Positions 11,239 to 24,699 of a DNA stretch of 64,000 nucleotides are shown here, piece after piece (the stretch's first letter is position 1; each line of letters begins with the position of its first letter). The notes beneath the pieces were generated by a model, which was not told the DNA's origin, did no database searches, and worked only from the letters and a program-made list of their open reading frames with translations. This stretch comes from Panulirus ornatus. Taxonomy: Eukaryota; Arthropoda; Malacostraca; Decapoda; Palinuridae. The DNA lies in assembly GCF_036320965.1 (NCBI RefSeq), contig NC_092238.1:24850903-24914902 (forward strand). Direction: 5' to 3'. The translations under genes and the position numbers were made by a program.

Positions 11239-13061
11239 TCTGGGAGGTATACGAGAGACAAGTCCTGTTGATTGTCTTTCTTTACATCCCCCACTTTTAT
11301 TCACCGGGCAGACTCGTTGGGCTTACTCTCCTGAGCCAATGAAAAAATGTTTCCGGCACTCAACAGGTTACATCGAAGTTACAGTTCGTTCCTGACACTA
11401 CCTTTCATGGCCTCTCCTATATGTAAACCTGTGTGATACAGGGCTGATGTTACATATTCGTTAAGGAAACCATATGTTATCAAAAATATTCAAAGAAAAA
11501 TCAGCTGTTTGGACACCGATACCTTGAAACAAGACGTCATTATGAAATTATATGGAAAAAAGTGAAGCGCCAGGCAAACCTTAATCTCTAAGGCCTGGCC
11601 AGGCCTTTTCTTACTTGACCCTTAACCCTTTAAGGACTAAGACTGGAAATTTAAGATCCCTAAGACCGGGGTTAGATAGAAATAATTCAACTACCAATCA
11701 GTAAGATATATCAGCAATATCAAGAAAAAATGGTACATTATGCATATTTATGGAACTTTGCTCGGCTTTTTAGGCGTTTGTTAACATGCTGAGGCCACCA
11801 CCAACGAATTCCTGATGCACTAATAACTTTTCCCGATGCTAACATTTCAAGATGCGTTGAAACATTATCACCATAATTAATGGCCCAAAGATTATCGCTA
11901 ACTACCTACTAATTGATGTGGATCATACATCAGGGTCGTACCAATCCCAACGTGTTATATGGGTAAGCGAGACTAGGACTTTCTCAGCGATATTGTTTTG
12001 TTTGTGACGTTTGGCATATACCAAGAATGTGAGCCTTTCAATTCAAATGAATGCAGAAAGCAACCTGTACTAGTACTGCTAAGGTCCTCACAAGTTAAGG
12101 AAATTGCGCTACATGTGTAACTCTAACCATAGGATTTCTTTTCTGTGCTAATCACAGGTGTTTATGACAAAAGGCACCTTTAAACAAAGATTGATCGCGT
12201 TTTCAAATCTAAATTAAGGTTGGAAAATGCAATTCGTACAGGTATGGCGATTATCTCTATCCCATAATACGTACAATGATGGCTGGGGTGCTTTAGAAGG
12301 ATTGAGGGTCAGATCAAATGCTCAGTTCATCGCAAATTTGTGACAGGTCGTATATGGAAGAAAAGGACGCATGTAGTAGGTGGTATGCTGAGAGGATGTG
12401 ACAAAGGAGGCCATGCCTGCCCAAGTGTTGCAGGTGGTATAGGTGGACAGGACAAGTATGGCTGGTGGCATGAGTGAGCAAGACAAATGTGACGTGGTAT
12501 GAAAGACGAAAAAGTTTATGGAGGACGTGTGTGGCAGGTGGTATGGGAAGAAGGCATATGACGGGAGATAGAGAAGGATATATGAGCGATGGGAACAGAG
12601 TTAAGACTAAATAAAAAAAAAGGAGCAAATTAAGCAAGAGAAATAAAATGACAAGACACATCTGATAAGAGAAAATGGAGAAACGTGACGGTGTTAGGCA
12701 GAATTTAAGGAACTAATCTTTTAAAGACGCTGGCGAATCAAAAGAAATATCATCCTTACAAACGAGGCAGCTCTGAAAGAGCAAAGTAAGGCAAGCTTGA
12801 GTAAGATGAGAACAATCAAAGCCTCTGTCAGAAAAGGTAAAAAGAGTCGGTGAAAGGAAAGTGCGGTAAATTCAGCGAGAAGTTAAACTTGAGGTGAACC
12901 AAAAATGTCGTATCATCCCAGCGGTTCTGCATTTCTATCGACGTCAAATGTAAGACTGAAGAGCTTAGGACCTGTGAGACTGATGTCAGTACTAGTATCT
13001 GCTGATGTACCAGAAAAAACTATGCTACAATATTCACATACCATTATACACGAGCCTGTAA

Positions 13062-13064
<3 letters not shown>

Positions 13065-13123
<59 letters not shown>
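13065..13123. repeat. (AT)n microsatellite
   Basis: Uninterrupted AT dinucleotides, about 29 units. Confidence 0.97.
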
Positions 13124-13126
<3 letters not shown>

Positions 13127-13177
13127 TTGTGTACGTGTAGATAAGTTTTCGGTTTTGTTCCATCTTGAGCAGTGTTC

Positions 13178-13179
<2 letters not shown>

Positions 13180-13241
<62 letters not shown>
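13180..13241. repeat. (AT)n microsatellite
   Basis: Uninterrupted AT dinucleotides; only about 56 bases from the previous tract. Confidence 0.97.
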
Positions 13242-13245
<4 letters not shown>

Positions 13246-14147
13246 CAAGACCGAATTTTTTCACAATTCAAGAAGTGTGTGGGAAACACGGGACGAAAGT
13301 TTTGTTAGTTTATCTGGGATCATTCCCTTTCTGATGAAATTTGCAATGAACGTTCAAAATTTAGTTACGTAAGGCCAAATCAAATATTTTTTTGTTGTTC
13401 AAATGAAATCATTTTGTTCAAAAGTGTATGACTGACAGCACCGTGAGAACTTCTCGGTTGCACAGAGGAATCAAGTGACGCATCGCTGGAAAATTGCCAC
13501 ATTTGACATCCCTGACTGGATTCACTGAATGACATTATGCGTGGCGTGTAAATGACTATTTCTTCATGCTTTTTCATTGTTCTCCTGTGGATAATTACTG
13601 TTCTTTAATCATAGCACACTCCTCTGAATGTTAACTTGATAGTTATCAAGTTCCAAAAAGCGAATTACCTAAAGTCTAGTTTGAATTACTTTTAAAACCA
13701 TAAAAGTGGTTACGCCTCTTCTCACCCGCGACTCACCACATACCAATGTAATCGACCACGAGAGTACAGAAGTAATCCAACAGTGGCAATGCGTTTATGT
13801 TATGCTGTCGTGTTAGAAAATCTCAAAAAACAAAACTGCTGCTTTCCTGGAAAGTAATTTCATATGAATGTCAATCAACTACTTTGGTTCAAGGGGGATA
13901 ATGCATTCCACTTATGGTAACTTTCAAGATTTTACGAGCACGATGGATGACTTCCCCCCTCCCCTTTATCCCACAGGCAAATAAATAAATCTTAAAATAG
14001 TGAATGCAACGCATTCAGTGAGCGAAGGTATCCATATGAATGCTATTCTAATAACTGCCCGCAGAGAGCTGGTCGTCAGACTCTGGTGACAGGTCTGGGA
14101 TGATGTGGACTCTCAAGGATTCTCTAACAGATTCCTGCGGCTTACTT

Positions 14148-14151
<4 letters not shown>

Positions 14152-14192
<41 letters not shown>
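14152..14192. repeat. (GT)n microsatellite
   Basis: About 20 GT units. Confidence 0.95.
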
Positions 14193-14195
<3 letters not shown>

Positions 14196-15515
14196 GATTC
14201 ACCAAATCCATGCCTGGCACGGGCTCCCTGTTAATGACAGCCCGTTCGCCAGTGTTACATTCCTGCATGAACGAAGTCGCTAAACTTTGAGCAATTACGA
14301 AGGGACGAAAAATTATCCTTCACAGGATCAACCGCAAATCAAGACCAAAATATCTGCCTCCAGACACTGAAGTGCTGTAATGGCATCTTTTGAAAGTATT
14401 CAAGACTTGAGTATGAAGTTAGCCTAAGTGATATAATACAGCTGGCTTGTTAGGTTTACCAGAGTCCATTTGAAATGCTTTCATGAAATTTGCTGTCAGT
14501 TTGATACCTTCTACACTGTAATCTAGTCATCTTTCAACCACTTTCCAAATCTAAACCAGAGCACTTCTAATCCAATATCTTTTTTCTTTTTTTGTAGGAA
14601 TCCGGTCACTAACAAGTCAATGCAGAGGCAAAACCTTGAGAGAAAAACGACTAATGAAAAAAAAAATCAAGGAAAAAGATATATCATTTTTATACGATGA
14701 TTTAGCTGAATGTACAGCAAATCAGAAATAAAAATTTCCCCAGACCGTCTTCTGTTAGAGATGAGTCATAAGTATAGAACACTCTTAAGTCAGGATAAAA
14801 AAAAAAAAAAGAGCATACAGGATGTAAAGCGACATTAAATCTAGTACTAAACCTTGGTAAAATCTTACGAAGAAAGTACGACCAGCAATCCTGACACGCA
14901 AGGTGTAAGAGGGGTTCCGGGCAACACTTAAACACTTATTTGAGCGGCTGCTCTGTAAGACCTACAGACACGGAAGGTAGCATAAGACGGTTCCAAGCAA
15001 ACACTGTAGACGTCTGAATAGTGCAGACCGAAGCGGCTGCTGTCTACACCCAACTATATACCTTGTGTTTGCGATCAATATTAGGAATCAAAGTTAACTC
15101 AAAAAGATGCACAACTGAAGTTAAACGAGATAATTGTGTCAATCTCCCGGCAGCTATAGTCTGTAAGCTCACAACGGAAGCACGATAATAGAGCCGACCG
15201 TCCAATCGCGTGGACAAAAGCCTTTGTCGAGAGCGCAGCGTGAATCGTCAACTACGTTATATACAACAATGTGACGATCCAGGTGTGTGCAACAGACGTG
15301 GCCAGTGGCGTGTGAAATGATACGTCCGTGGTGAGTGGTAGGGGTCTGCCGCTCCCGCTGCTTGTGATGCTGTTCTTGATGGCGGCGATAGTGATGCCTC
15401 TCAGGTTGTCAACGCGCGTGCTCCCACCATCGTTCGGCCTAGCCCCTCTCTCAACGCTTTAACGGAATTCTTATTCAGAAGTGAGTACTTTCTTCTTGCA
15501 GTGTCTACCCGCCCG

Positions 15516-15542
15516 TGTGTGTGTGTGTGTGTGTGTGTGTGT
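15516..15542. repeat. (GT)n microsatellite
   Basis: About 13 GT units. Confidence 0.95.
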
Positions 15543-16178
15543 ACAGTAAACTATCTCCCATGTTCATACTACGCCGCGCCAGCCTTATTCTATACAAATA
15601 TGCAAAGGAACAATCCTGTCTGGCACAGAAAAGTATTGAAAGTGTGGCCTGTAATACTCATACTACCAGAAACACCAGAGGGTCAAATCGTATACATCCC
15701 AACATTCGGAACTAAGAGCAATAAATCTTATGTACTGTGATACACATTATATACTCAAACCGTTTCGACATAAACCAGGCTTTTGGATACAAGCACTAGC
15801 AGCTTTAATAATCCCACGACCAATGAAGATGGCTGTGTCGAGATGTCCTTTAACCTTAACCTCATGGTTTAGGTCGTCACGTCAACAAGTACGTGCCGTC
15901 GTGACCCTGAGTCGAATCGTCGCTCTGAAGTGTCGTACCTTCAAGCACAAGGGTGTTAAACAATAGATCATCAGCCTGACAGTTCTAGAGCCTTGAGGAC
16001 CTCGACAAGAGGTTGCAACACTGATCTACTGATTATGCACACCGGAGGTGGACGTGATATGCTGAAACACTCCTCCTTTGTGGCCGCCAACAATTTAGAA
16101 ATAAAATCGTGAAAATTCGGCCCCCAAGGCAACTTCGTTGACCTCGAGAATCTCGAGAAAATAAGTTTCGTAAATAAT

Positions 16179-16476
16179 TTTTTTTTCTTTGTCGCTGTCT
16201 CCCGCGTTTGCGAGTTAGCGCAAGGAAACAGACGAAAGAAATGGCCCAACCCACCCCCATACACATGTATATACATACGTCCACACACGCAAATATACAT
16301 ACCTACACAGCTTTCCATGGTTTACCCCAGACGCTTCACATGCCTTGATTCGATCCACTGACAGCACGTCAACCCCGGTATACCACATCGCTCCAATTCA
16401 CTCTATTCCTTGCCCTCCTTTCACCCTCCTGCATGTTCAGGCCCCGATCACACAAAATCTTTTTCACTCCATCTTT
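16179..16476 (-). mobile_element. LINE copy, very short 3' fragment with target duplication
   Basis: T-run, hairpin tail (complement), 3' UTR and the last ~100 bases of the RT ORF, ending at TCACTCCATCTT. Flanked by TTTCGTAAATAAT at 16166-16178 and 16474-16486, a clear target-site duplication, then (AT)n to 16543. Severe 5' truncation is typical of LINE integration. Confidence 0.85.
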
Positions 16477-16480
16477 CGTA

Positions 16481-16486
<6 letters not shown>

Positions 16487-16543
<57 letters not shown>
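16487..16543. repeat. (AT)n microsatellite
   Basis: Immediately follows the target duplication of the short LINE fragment. Confidence 0.95.
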
Positions 16544-16546
<3 letters not shown>

Positions 16547-19500
16547 CAAATACCGGCAACCAGTAACGATGACAACATCCTAAAAATATTCAAGCTGCAT
16601 TAAATATCAAAACATGCTGATTCTTATATACTCTGTTCCTCCAGTCCAAATTTGGTCATACCATGTTCACGTCTCATAGCTCTTTTTTTTTCCTATCTTC
16701 TGAAACATGTCATAATTCTAAGTAAAGGATCGTATTAAAAGCTGTCAGATGATACTGACGCTAGACAGACGTACTAATCAAAATGCTCCTTCCCTCTAAC
16801 CCGGTGTAATGTACTCATCCAAAGGTTTCTCGAGTCTAAAAATGTAATCCTGACATAACTGTGACAGTATAAACCCCTGGAATGTGCACGAGGTGCGAGG
16901 TTCTGGCAAGTGCCGCCCGCGGGGGAAGGGCCGGCGGGAGGTATTAATTTTGGAAAATGCTTACGTCACTACTGCCGGTACAAGCAGTTACTGTCATCGT
17001 GCCTACATGGAGGAGCGCTTTCCTCTCACTTCATTATCGGACACTTTCCGAAGAATCTGACTTTGCTAGAACCATCTATCCTTACCAGGGCCGCCACAAT
17101 GGCTTACGATCTACCACTATCCAGACTGTGGTTCACTACGTCCCAACAGGCCTAATAAAGAGGAGGGGCGGGTGGGGGGTCGCTGCCCCGAGGCCTACCT
17201 AAACTTTTTTTTTTCAATGTTTCTCGAAACGTAAAACCAAAAACTCGCGTCTACCCTTCATCATGGTTACTTTTATAACCTACATGCATTCTGTCTGTTA
17301 AGAGTTAGTTGCTGTTCTAATTACGATTCTTTTCCATCAATTCGTAAAAAAAAAAAAAAAGGAGAAAGGATCCATACAAAAATCATCCGGCCCCCTTTCA
17401 CAAATGGGATGGAGATACGAGGTTATTTGCCTCTCGACGCCCCTGCCTCCCAAACATGTTATGTAACGCCAGCCAATATACATAGGGCTACAGATGTCAC
17501 CAATGTTTGGAACTCTACCGAGTTAGAAATATTCATGTGCATGGCAGAAAGAACACCATTCATGCATCTCCTCCAAGTCGAGGCCGATCAGATGGACGGG
17601 AGAGGATAGTCTGAAAATCCTTTCCTTTTGTGTAATTCATCCATAAAAGTAGAGACAGGAGCCAAGCGACTATTTTTCCTCAGCAGCTTAGTCGTTTGTT
17701 TCCGCTCACACGCCTTGCTTACCATGGGCTCTATGCACAATGAAAAAAGGGCGCGTCACGCACGCCCCTACACCCACCAATCAATCCCTCACCACGCACG
17801 CCCGAACTTTGCTGGGGCGGAACACCTAGTTTCACGCGGAAGTACATACATGTAGAGACACCTACTATACTACGTACAGCGCAAACAAATCCCAAATACG
17901 ATCAAAAAAGCAAATGAATTATACTAAAACATGGTATTATTGTCCGATCATGGACAAAATCACCTTGTAGGTCATGCCTTAAATGAAATATATAAAAGGG
18001 ATAAAAAGGCAGGAAAATATAGATAATAAGATGTAGATGTTAGGGAAGACAGGAAAGTAAGAATTCAAAGTGCAGAAGGTGTAGGGAATGTAACAAACTT
18101 CACAATCATTTATCCTTCTGCAGGCAGTAAGCATGTGACGCAGTAGCTTCCCAGTTATTACGAGGTCTTGGAAATGGCGGGAGCACAAAACCAGCCAGTT
18201 CTCGAGACCTAAAACTAAAGTTATACCTACAGGAGAGGGAAAGAATACCATGACGTAAGGTATGTAGGTCAACTTCCGAAGTTTGACTCAGACAAGACTA
18301 CGTCAAACAGATTGACCTTTGTAGAGTTAGAACCTCCCCAAGTGTAAAAGCACTACTCTACACACGGCCGAATCAAAGATTTGAATAATCAGAACAGCCC
18401 AGAACAAAAATTTTGGCATCTAAACGCGATTCTGCAGTTTCGTAGGAGGCGGCTTGACAATTGAAAGTGCGGTTTAGTGACATTTATCTCGTAACTTGCC
18501 TACAAGAAAGATCATTCCAATACACCCATGTTAGGAAGCATTTCCACGACCTATGTGACGATCAAAATATACTTTGTTGTGGCGAGTGGTCCGTATCTGG
18601 ATAACTCACCAATTCTCTTACATTGAAACCTGACCCTACAAAGCACCAGCAGGTCGATCGACCACCAACCTCCACAATTCATACCAGCCACATCATCACA
18701 GCTACTGCCCGCCCGCAAAATCAACACGACCTAACCTCATAATCATCATTAAGATATCTACCCCAAACCTCCACCTGCTGGCTAGACCGGAAACAGGTGG
18801 TCAGCTGAGTACAGTACAAGGTCGCCACTTCTGCGCACCATGTTTCCATTTTCTGTTAGCTTCGTGATACAAACTCCGACATTTCTAGCTAACCTTTCAA
18901 CTTTTTAATCAATTTCCATGACGCACTCACAACCAAGTAGTTATCAGATTTTTTTTTTGATTTCCTTCAAGTTTTTGAAAAATAAGACATGATGTGGCAC
19001 CTTACAAAATTTGGGTCTGTAAAATTTCATTTTGTTGCTTAACCTTCAAATACATCATATTTATCAAGACTGTAAGGTCACAATGCAATATTCTGGCTAT
19101 TTCGTCATCAATGGTGTCCCAACAGATCAAGATTATGGTTTGGAAACAATGTGGGCTGAAAGGTTGGGGTACCAATTGAGACCTGAATTCAGCTGGGGAA
19201 CTTTCCATTTCTATGTACTGCTGTTACACAAAATACGAACGCTCCTCATGCCTGAGATGAAGAAACATTTTAATCGTAAACTGTCCTACAGCACTAACAT
19301 GATAAACGCCAGAACGATGAAAACAAACACAGAGCCAAGTTAAAGATGTGATCAGTACACACTGGCAACATGGCAAGGGTGTGGGGTACAGACACAACCT
19401 GAACGTGATCCTAAGTCTCAGTGATTGTGACGCTAATAAGCTATGTCTGGAAACAATACCAAGATGGAAAATATTATATATAGAGAAAGAATACAATGCA

Positions 19501-22500
19501 TCTACCACCAACATACAGGATGACCACACGGAAATTTCAGGCGGTCTTCGAGACAAATCAAGTGACAATAAGACTGTGGCTTCACTACTCTCTCTGACAT
19601 CAGAGGTAGCGTGACAAAAGTCATGCTCTACAAATCACCTACATCATCTGAAATTTCACTTTTTACCTCTGAAATTTTCAAGGATCAGTATCGACTGAAT
19701 TACTTTCCCTAACAGTTAACGCAACACCAGGAGAAAGTTGATATAATTACTCGTGCCAGGATTTTTAAGGTTGGCGGAAATATGGGAAACGAGAATGTCT
19801 GGTTAGTGTAGTGGTGAATGATCCAATATCTGCTGGAGCATTCATCTATGCGAACATGTCAAATGTGTCACTTACGTTCTGCAACCTCTTGCATCACCGA
19901 AATAAATGTTCTACTAATTTGGAAAGAAACGAATGACGTCATACATATGTAATTTCAACCGCTGATATACTGACCACGTCATCTACGGATCTACACAGAC
20001 CACCACCAGCCCTCTCCCTCACCCTTCAGTTTCCCTCCACACCTGCAACACGGATATGCATGGTTTCTATGATCGCACATCTCCCCCGCAACACCTGTGC
20101 TAACACGTCAGGGAAGCGATGCGCGGGAGGAGGGAGCATGGTCATTAAACACAAACAAGCCAATTGAGGTCGGACGGATGGCTCCGTGACGCAGTCCTGC
20201 ACGATATGGAGGGAGGAGGGCCATGGAAATTTCAGAGTACAGCCACAGTACCAGTAGTGGCCATCACCACACACAACAGCCCAAATTCATCACTATTATA
20301 CTACCACATCAAGACAACTACATCTTCACCAGGTCATCACCACTAAATCATGGCCACCACCATATCAAGTGGTCATTACCACCTTGTCGCCACATCAACA
20401 GCAGGACATCTCTACCATCGCAATACTGTCAAATTTTTACCCGGAAAACACCGAATAAATACGAGGTAAACACCTAATGAATACAAGGTAAACACCAGCA
20501 GTACCAAGTCATCCAATCAATACACGGTCATTTTTTTTTCACACGAGATCGCCATATTATATCCATGTAGAGAGAAAAAAAAAATATTGGCACCACAGCA
20601 CCAGGTCATCACCATCATCGTACCAGACAAAGTCAGAAACCGTGAGAAGACAACTAGAGACAAGAATATACAGATGAAAAGATAGGATGGGGGAGAAGCG
20701 ATGGTGGTCGTGTTCTGGAATCGCCTGACAGACCCCGAGTAAAGTGCTCATTAAGTATAAACCACATGACGCCTACTGTCCCTAACTGGAATAAATCAAC
20801 TCTGTTTCCTCGCCAAAAGCAATCTCCATCAATGGCTTAAACTGTTTTACAAGGTAGAGGGAAGGAAGAAGGGTAATGTTATAGCCTTTCCAGCAAATGG
20901 AATGAGCGCTGATAACAAACATCCAGCAGATTAAAGTGTTTAATTAGAAGGCTGCATCAAGGATGGGGGTTAACGGCTTCATATTCAGCCCCTTCCCCCC
21001 GGAAACTGATAATCAACTTTAATTACTGAACGAAATGAATAAAGAATACTGCCCACTTACACAGCCCAATTAAAAAAATACTGTTATCTACTATCCATAT
21101 AGTACAAGTACTGCTCATATGCCGTGCCTAGTTATGCATGTTTCACATCTATTGTGCGTGCACTATGGGTAATGCTTAATTACCGTGTCTCACTTCGAAT
21201 GCAATTCAGTCAACTAGCTAATATTAGCACTAACTCAACCTGCCGTAACTCTTCTAAATATTGTTAATACTGCTCAATTACTGTACGGGATTACGTGCAC
21301 TAATGGTTTACTACGTCTAATGATGGAGGAAATTTATCTTGGGAAATTCTCACAGTCAGTACGTGTGTCTCTACCGAAACAGCGTGTCCGTCTCATTTCC
21401 AGTGCTCGCTTGGCTGTCTATAGCATATACCATAATAAGCTCGGATATCCATGTACCATAATAAGACGCTCTCCATATACTGTAATAATGTACCGTTTTT
21501 CAATTTATGTGTTCATTATAATACAACTTGCAAGATCCTCTTTGTTCAAACCGTGAAAATGCATTTTTTCATAAACATGAAATGTTTTCCTTTTTCAGTG
21601 TTCAGCAAAATATGATACGTAATATGAGAAATTCTTCGATGTTACAGATAGTCAAATTTGCACTTTTCGAGTCTCGTTCTTGTAATTCGTCTTTCTATAA
21701 CAATGATTGATTTCACCAAGCGGCAGACTTTTACGTCACACACAGTTTGGCGTACCATGTCTTAATTTTCTGTAGTACAGAATATCACTAACGTAAACCT
21801 AGCTGTGAAGTTTTTCTTCTTCATGATACCATCGCAAAACAAAAAATCGACAAATTCACACATAAAATCTACTAAATCCCCGAGCGCGTCCAACACACAC
21901 AACAGTCAGAGACACACTGATGGCGCTGGCGGGAAGAGATTTCAAACGACCTTAACATCGCGGGCTGGTAGGACGGACCACCTCTGAGGGAGCAGGAGGT
22001 GGTGGTATCTAAATCGCCTTGCCAGATATGACAAGGAAAATTATTGGAAAATGTTAAACAGCTTGTGATTAAATGAGTTAAAATGTATTGAGCACGTATC
22101 TTGGGCATCCGAGCCACGGTTCACAGAGCAAGCGCCAAGCCAACCTTCTGGTGTGTTTCATATCACGTACGGAGTTGGGACGACCTCTGGCAACGATTGA
22201 AGGACAAAGGTCGTGACCTCAGGTGTGACATCACAAGGACAGGCCTGAAATCTCCCTCCAGAAGCCCTTGTAGGTGACCTAAATATCGCAAGGGTCTATG
22301 TTTAGTGACCTTTACATATCGTCGGCATTTAATGTTAAGGGTATGACCAGTAAATATCACTTGGCTGGATATCTAAAAGGCATCTTACAAGTGACTTACA
22401 AGATTGCTGGTAACTAATGACATGTCAGCCACTGTTTGTCGTGCATGGTAAAAGTTACAAAGATATGTGAAGGATGCCATGTTTAAGTATGTTATGGGGA
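16544..22500. other. Intron, no coding exon recognised
   Basis: Both strands read. Only short chance ORFs. Two areas show loose word repetition: ACCAGGTCATCACCAC-like around 20220-20640 and AATACTGCTCAATTACTG-like around 21050-21500. These look like decayed tandem arrays. Confidence 0.45.
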
Positions 22501-22510
22501 GAGTTTTACT

Positions 22511-22610
<100 letters not shown>

Positions 22611-22949
22611 GTATATCTTTTCTTCCCAGACTCCGTCTATAAGTGGTAATACCACATGCAAGAAGTCACTTAGCTAAACGAGGCTGTATCATCGTCGAGG
22701 GACGGAGGTCGTCATGGACCTTCCTGCTTCAATATAGTCCACCTGCTCCCGCGTGAAGCGTAGCCTCGAAGCGGCTGGTGTTCAGTACAGGGTGTCTCGG
22801 GGTTGTGCAGTTTCTCGTAGTAGCAAGGTAGCCCTCGGATGACATTCTCTCGTCCTATGTAATGCACCGGAACCACAGCTCCCTATTCAAAATCAGGCCC
22901 GAAAGACCTCTCCATAGCTTCCTCGGCTGCTTTACTCGCCCCGGTTCAG

Positions 22950-23130
22950 TCCAGTGACAGCACATCGCCACTTGTATACCACATCGTTCCAACTCTCAAT
23001 CCCAAGCACACTTTTCACCCTCCTGCATGTTCAGGCCTGGTTTTGAAAATATTTTTCACTCCATCCTTCCGTCTCCAATTTGGTCTCCTTCTCCTTGTCA
23101 CCTCCATTTCTGACATATACATCCTCTGAT
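22950..23130 (-). mobile_element. Diverged LINE 3' fragment
   Basis: Contains CACCCTCCTGCATGTTCAGG and TTTTTCACTCCATCCTTCCG, the complement of the end of the RT ORF, with about one change in six against the younger copies. No tail or target duplication seen. Confidence 0.7.
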
Positions 23131-23768
23131 TTATGTCGGTATCTACGGAAAATTTACTGTGCACCAAAATGCTCACCCTGAGCGGTAGCGCAAAAGGATT
23201 ACAGAGGGTCTCAGTGAGACCCCAGAGGGTCCATAATACGTAAGTTGTTACATATGTGATTCATATTATGAGCTTTTGTACACATGCCCTTTTCAGTCAC
23301 CATCATCAGTCATCAACACATTCCGTGGCTACCAGTGGATTGTACTGATACCACTACACTCCCGAGCCACTACGCCACCTGAATCCCCGTCAACACTACG
23401 GTGCCACCCAGCGTACGACGGTACAGCTCATACCCAAGCGTCATACCGCCCTGCTCAGGGGAAGCCAGGGAGGCCAACTATATGACATCGTTCACCCACG
23501 CCGCCATCATCAACATGCATACGTCGGGTTACCAAACACCTCGACTTCTCTTGTGTTGCCTTCATCATATCCTTGTCTGTACATTCCCTTCCCACAGGTT
23601 AACGAGTCTATTCACCAGTCTTCTGCTCTATCTCCATCCTGCACACCGGCTAGTGAGCCACCGACACACCGGACAGCAAGCATTCCATCCCCTCTTGAAC
23701 TATCCCTCACACCGGATAATGAGCTCCCCCTCCCCCTCCCCCCGTCATTACACGCCTCCGACCTCCAG

Positions 23769-23789
23769 CAGGGGGGGGGGGGGGGGGGC
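23769..23789. repeat. Poly-G tract
   Basis: About 19 consecutive G residues; length in the assembly is probably unreliable. Confidence 0.9.
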
Positions 23790-23929
23790 CTCCGCTCATT
23801 ACATACACCCCCGCCGTCATCAACACTCCCGCCTCATTAGTCCCCCCGCTCCACTTACCAATACACCAACCACAGACTCCAACCTGTTCATTAACTGATT
23901 TATAGTTGGTCCGGCCCTCCCATGGGCCA

Positions 23930-24390
23930 CACTGGACTCCAGCCCTCCCCCAGGCCCAGCAGGGGACACCAGTCCTCCCCCAGGGCCAACAGGGGCCAGC
24001 AGCCTAACATTAGGGCCTACAGTGGAGGCCAACCCTCTCCCTAGGCCAAAAGAGGACCCCAACCTCCCCTGGGCCAGCAGTGGACGCCAGCCCTCTCCCT
24101 GGGCCAGGAGGGACGCCAGCCCTCTCCCTGGGCCAGGAGGGAAGCCAGCCCTCTCCCTGGGCCAGGAGGGAAGCCAGCCCTCTCCCTGGGCCAGCAGGAG
24201 ACGCCAGCCCTCTCCCTGGGCCAGCAGGAGACGCCAGCCCTCTCCCTGGGCCAGGAGGGAAGCCAGCCCTCTCCTGGGCCAGCAGGAGACGCCAGCCCTC
24301 TCCCTGGGCCAGGAGGGAAGCCAGCCCTCCCCCTGGGCCAGCAGGGGACGCCAGCCCTCCATCTGGGCCAGCAAGGGACGCCAACCCTCC
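23930..24390. repeat. GC-rich 30-bp minisatellite
   Basis: About 15 tandem units of a 29-30 bp motif built on GGGCCAGCAGGAGACGCCAG followed by CCCTCTCCCT, cleaner from 24080 to 24390 and more diverged at the left. It keeps several frames open on both strands, giving long repetitive ORFs that are not genes. Confidence 0.92.
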
Positions 24391-24427
24391 CCAAGTCAAC
24401 CACAGGACGGATGGAGCTGTTCCCGCC

Positions 24428-24450
24428 ACACACACACACACACACACACC
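24428..24450. repeat. (CA)n microsatellite
   Basis: About 11 CA units just downstream of the minisatellite. Confidence 0.95.
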
Positions 24451-24699
24451 CGGCAACCCAGAAAAAAGGGGGAGGATCTACGCCGCGTTTCCTTGAAGGA
24501 CACTGTGGTGGTCCCTCCCACCAGGTGCAGGATGTACCCTCCCCCCCTCCCGGTTGTGGGATGTGACTCCCCCCACCGGATCTTCTGCCTTCTCCAGGTG
24601 CAGGATGGACCTCTCTCAGTAACCCATCCCCGGCCACTGCAGCCAACGTGGTCAGCCAAGCAAATCATAACCTTTACAGATATCCAATTTACTCGTCTT

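Larger units (their letters stand above)
11239..15180. other. Intronic/5' sequence upstream of the 10.3-11.2 kb exon
   Basis: No protein-coding exon recognised. It holds two (AT)n tracts (13065-13123, 13180-13241), a (GT)n at about 14150-14192 and loosely repeated CAGGTGGTATG words at 12360-12560. The stretch 11000-11400 is GC-richer than its surroundings. Confidence 0.5.

Noticed and set aside
11239..11341. Inclusion of the 313-codon exon between the FERM and SH3 exons as a cassette
   Set aside because: The FERM exon ends in phase 0, and no acceptor giving phase 0 in this frame was found upstream of the ATG; the strong acceptor near 11325 leads into stops in all frames. First-exon use fits better.
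13034..13264. ORFs made of Tyr-Ile repeats
   Set aside because: Translation of (TA)n microsatellites; the same holds for other YIYI, CVCV and HTHT frames in the window.
15367..15462. Plus-strand 31-codon frame with a hydrophobic start (MLFLMAAIVMPLR) in a GC-richer patch
   Set aside because: Short, no splice donor or family match; could pass for a signal peptide exon but the support is too thin.
19032..19343. 103-codon plus-strand ORF at 19 kb
   Set aside because: No recognisable domain, overlapping ORFs of similar size on the other strand, and nothing at its ends resembling splice sites or a poly-A signal.
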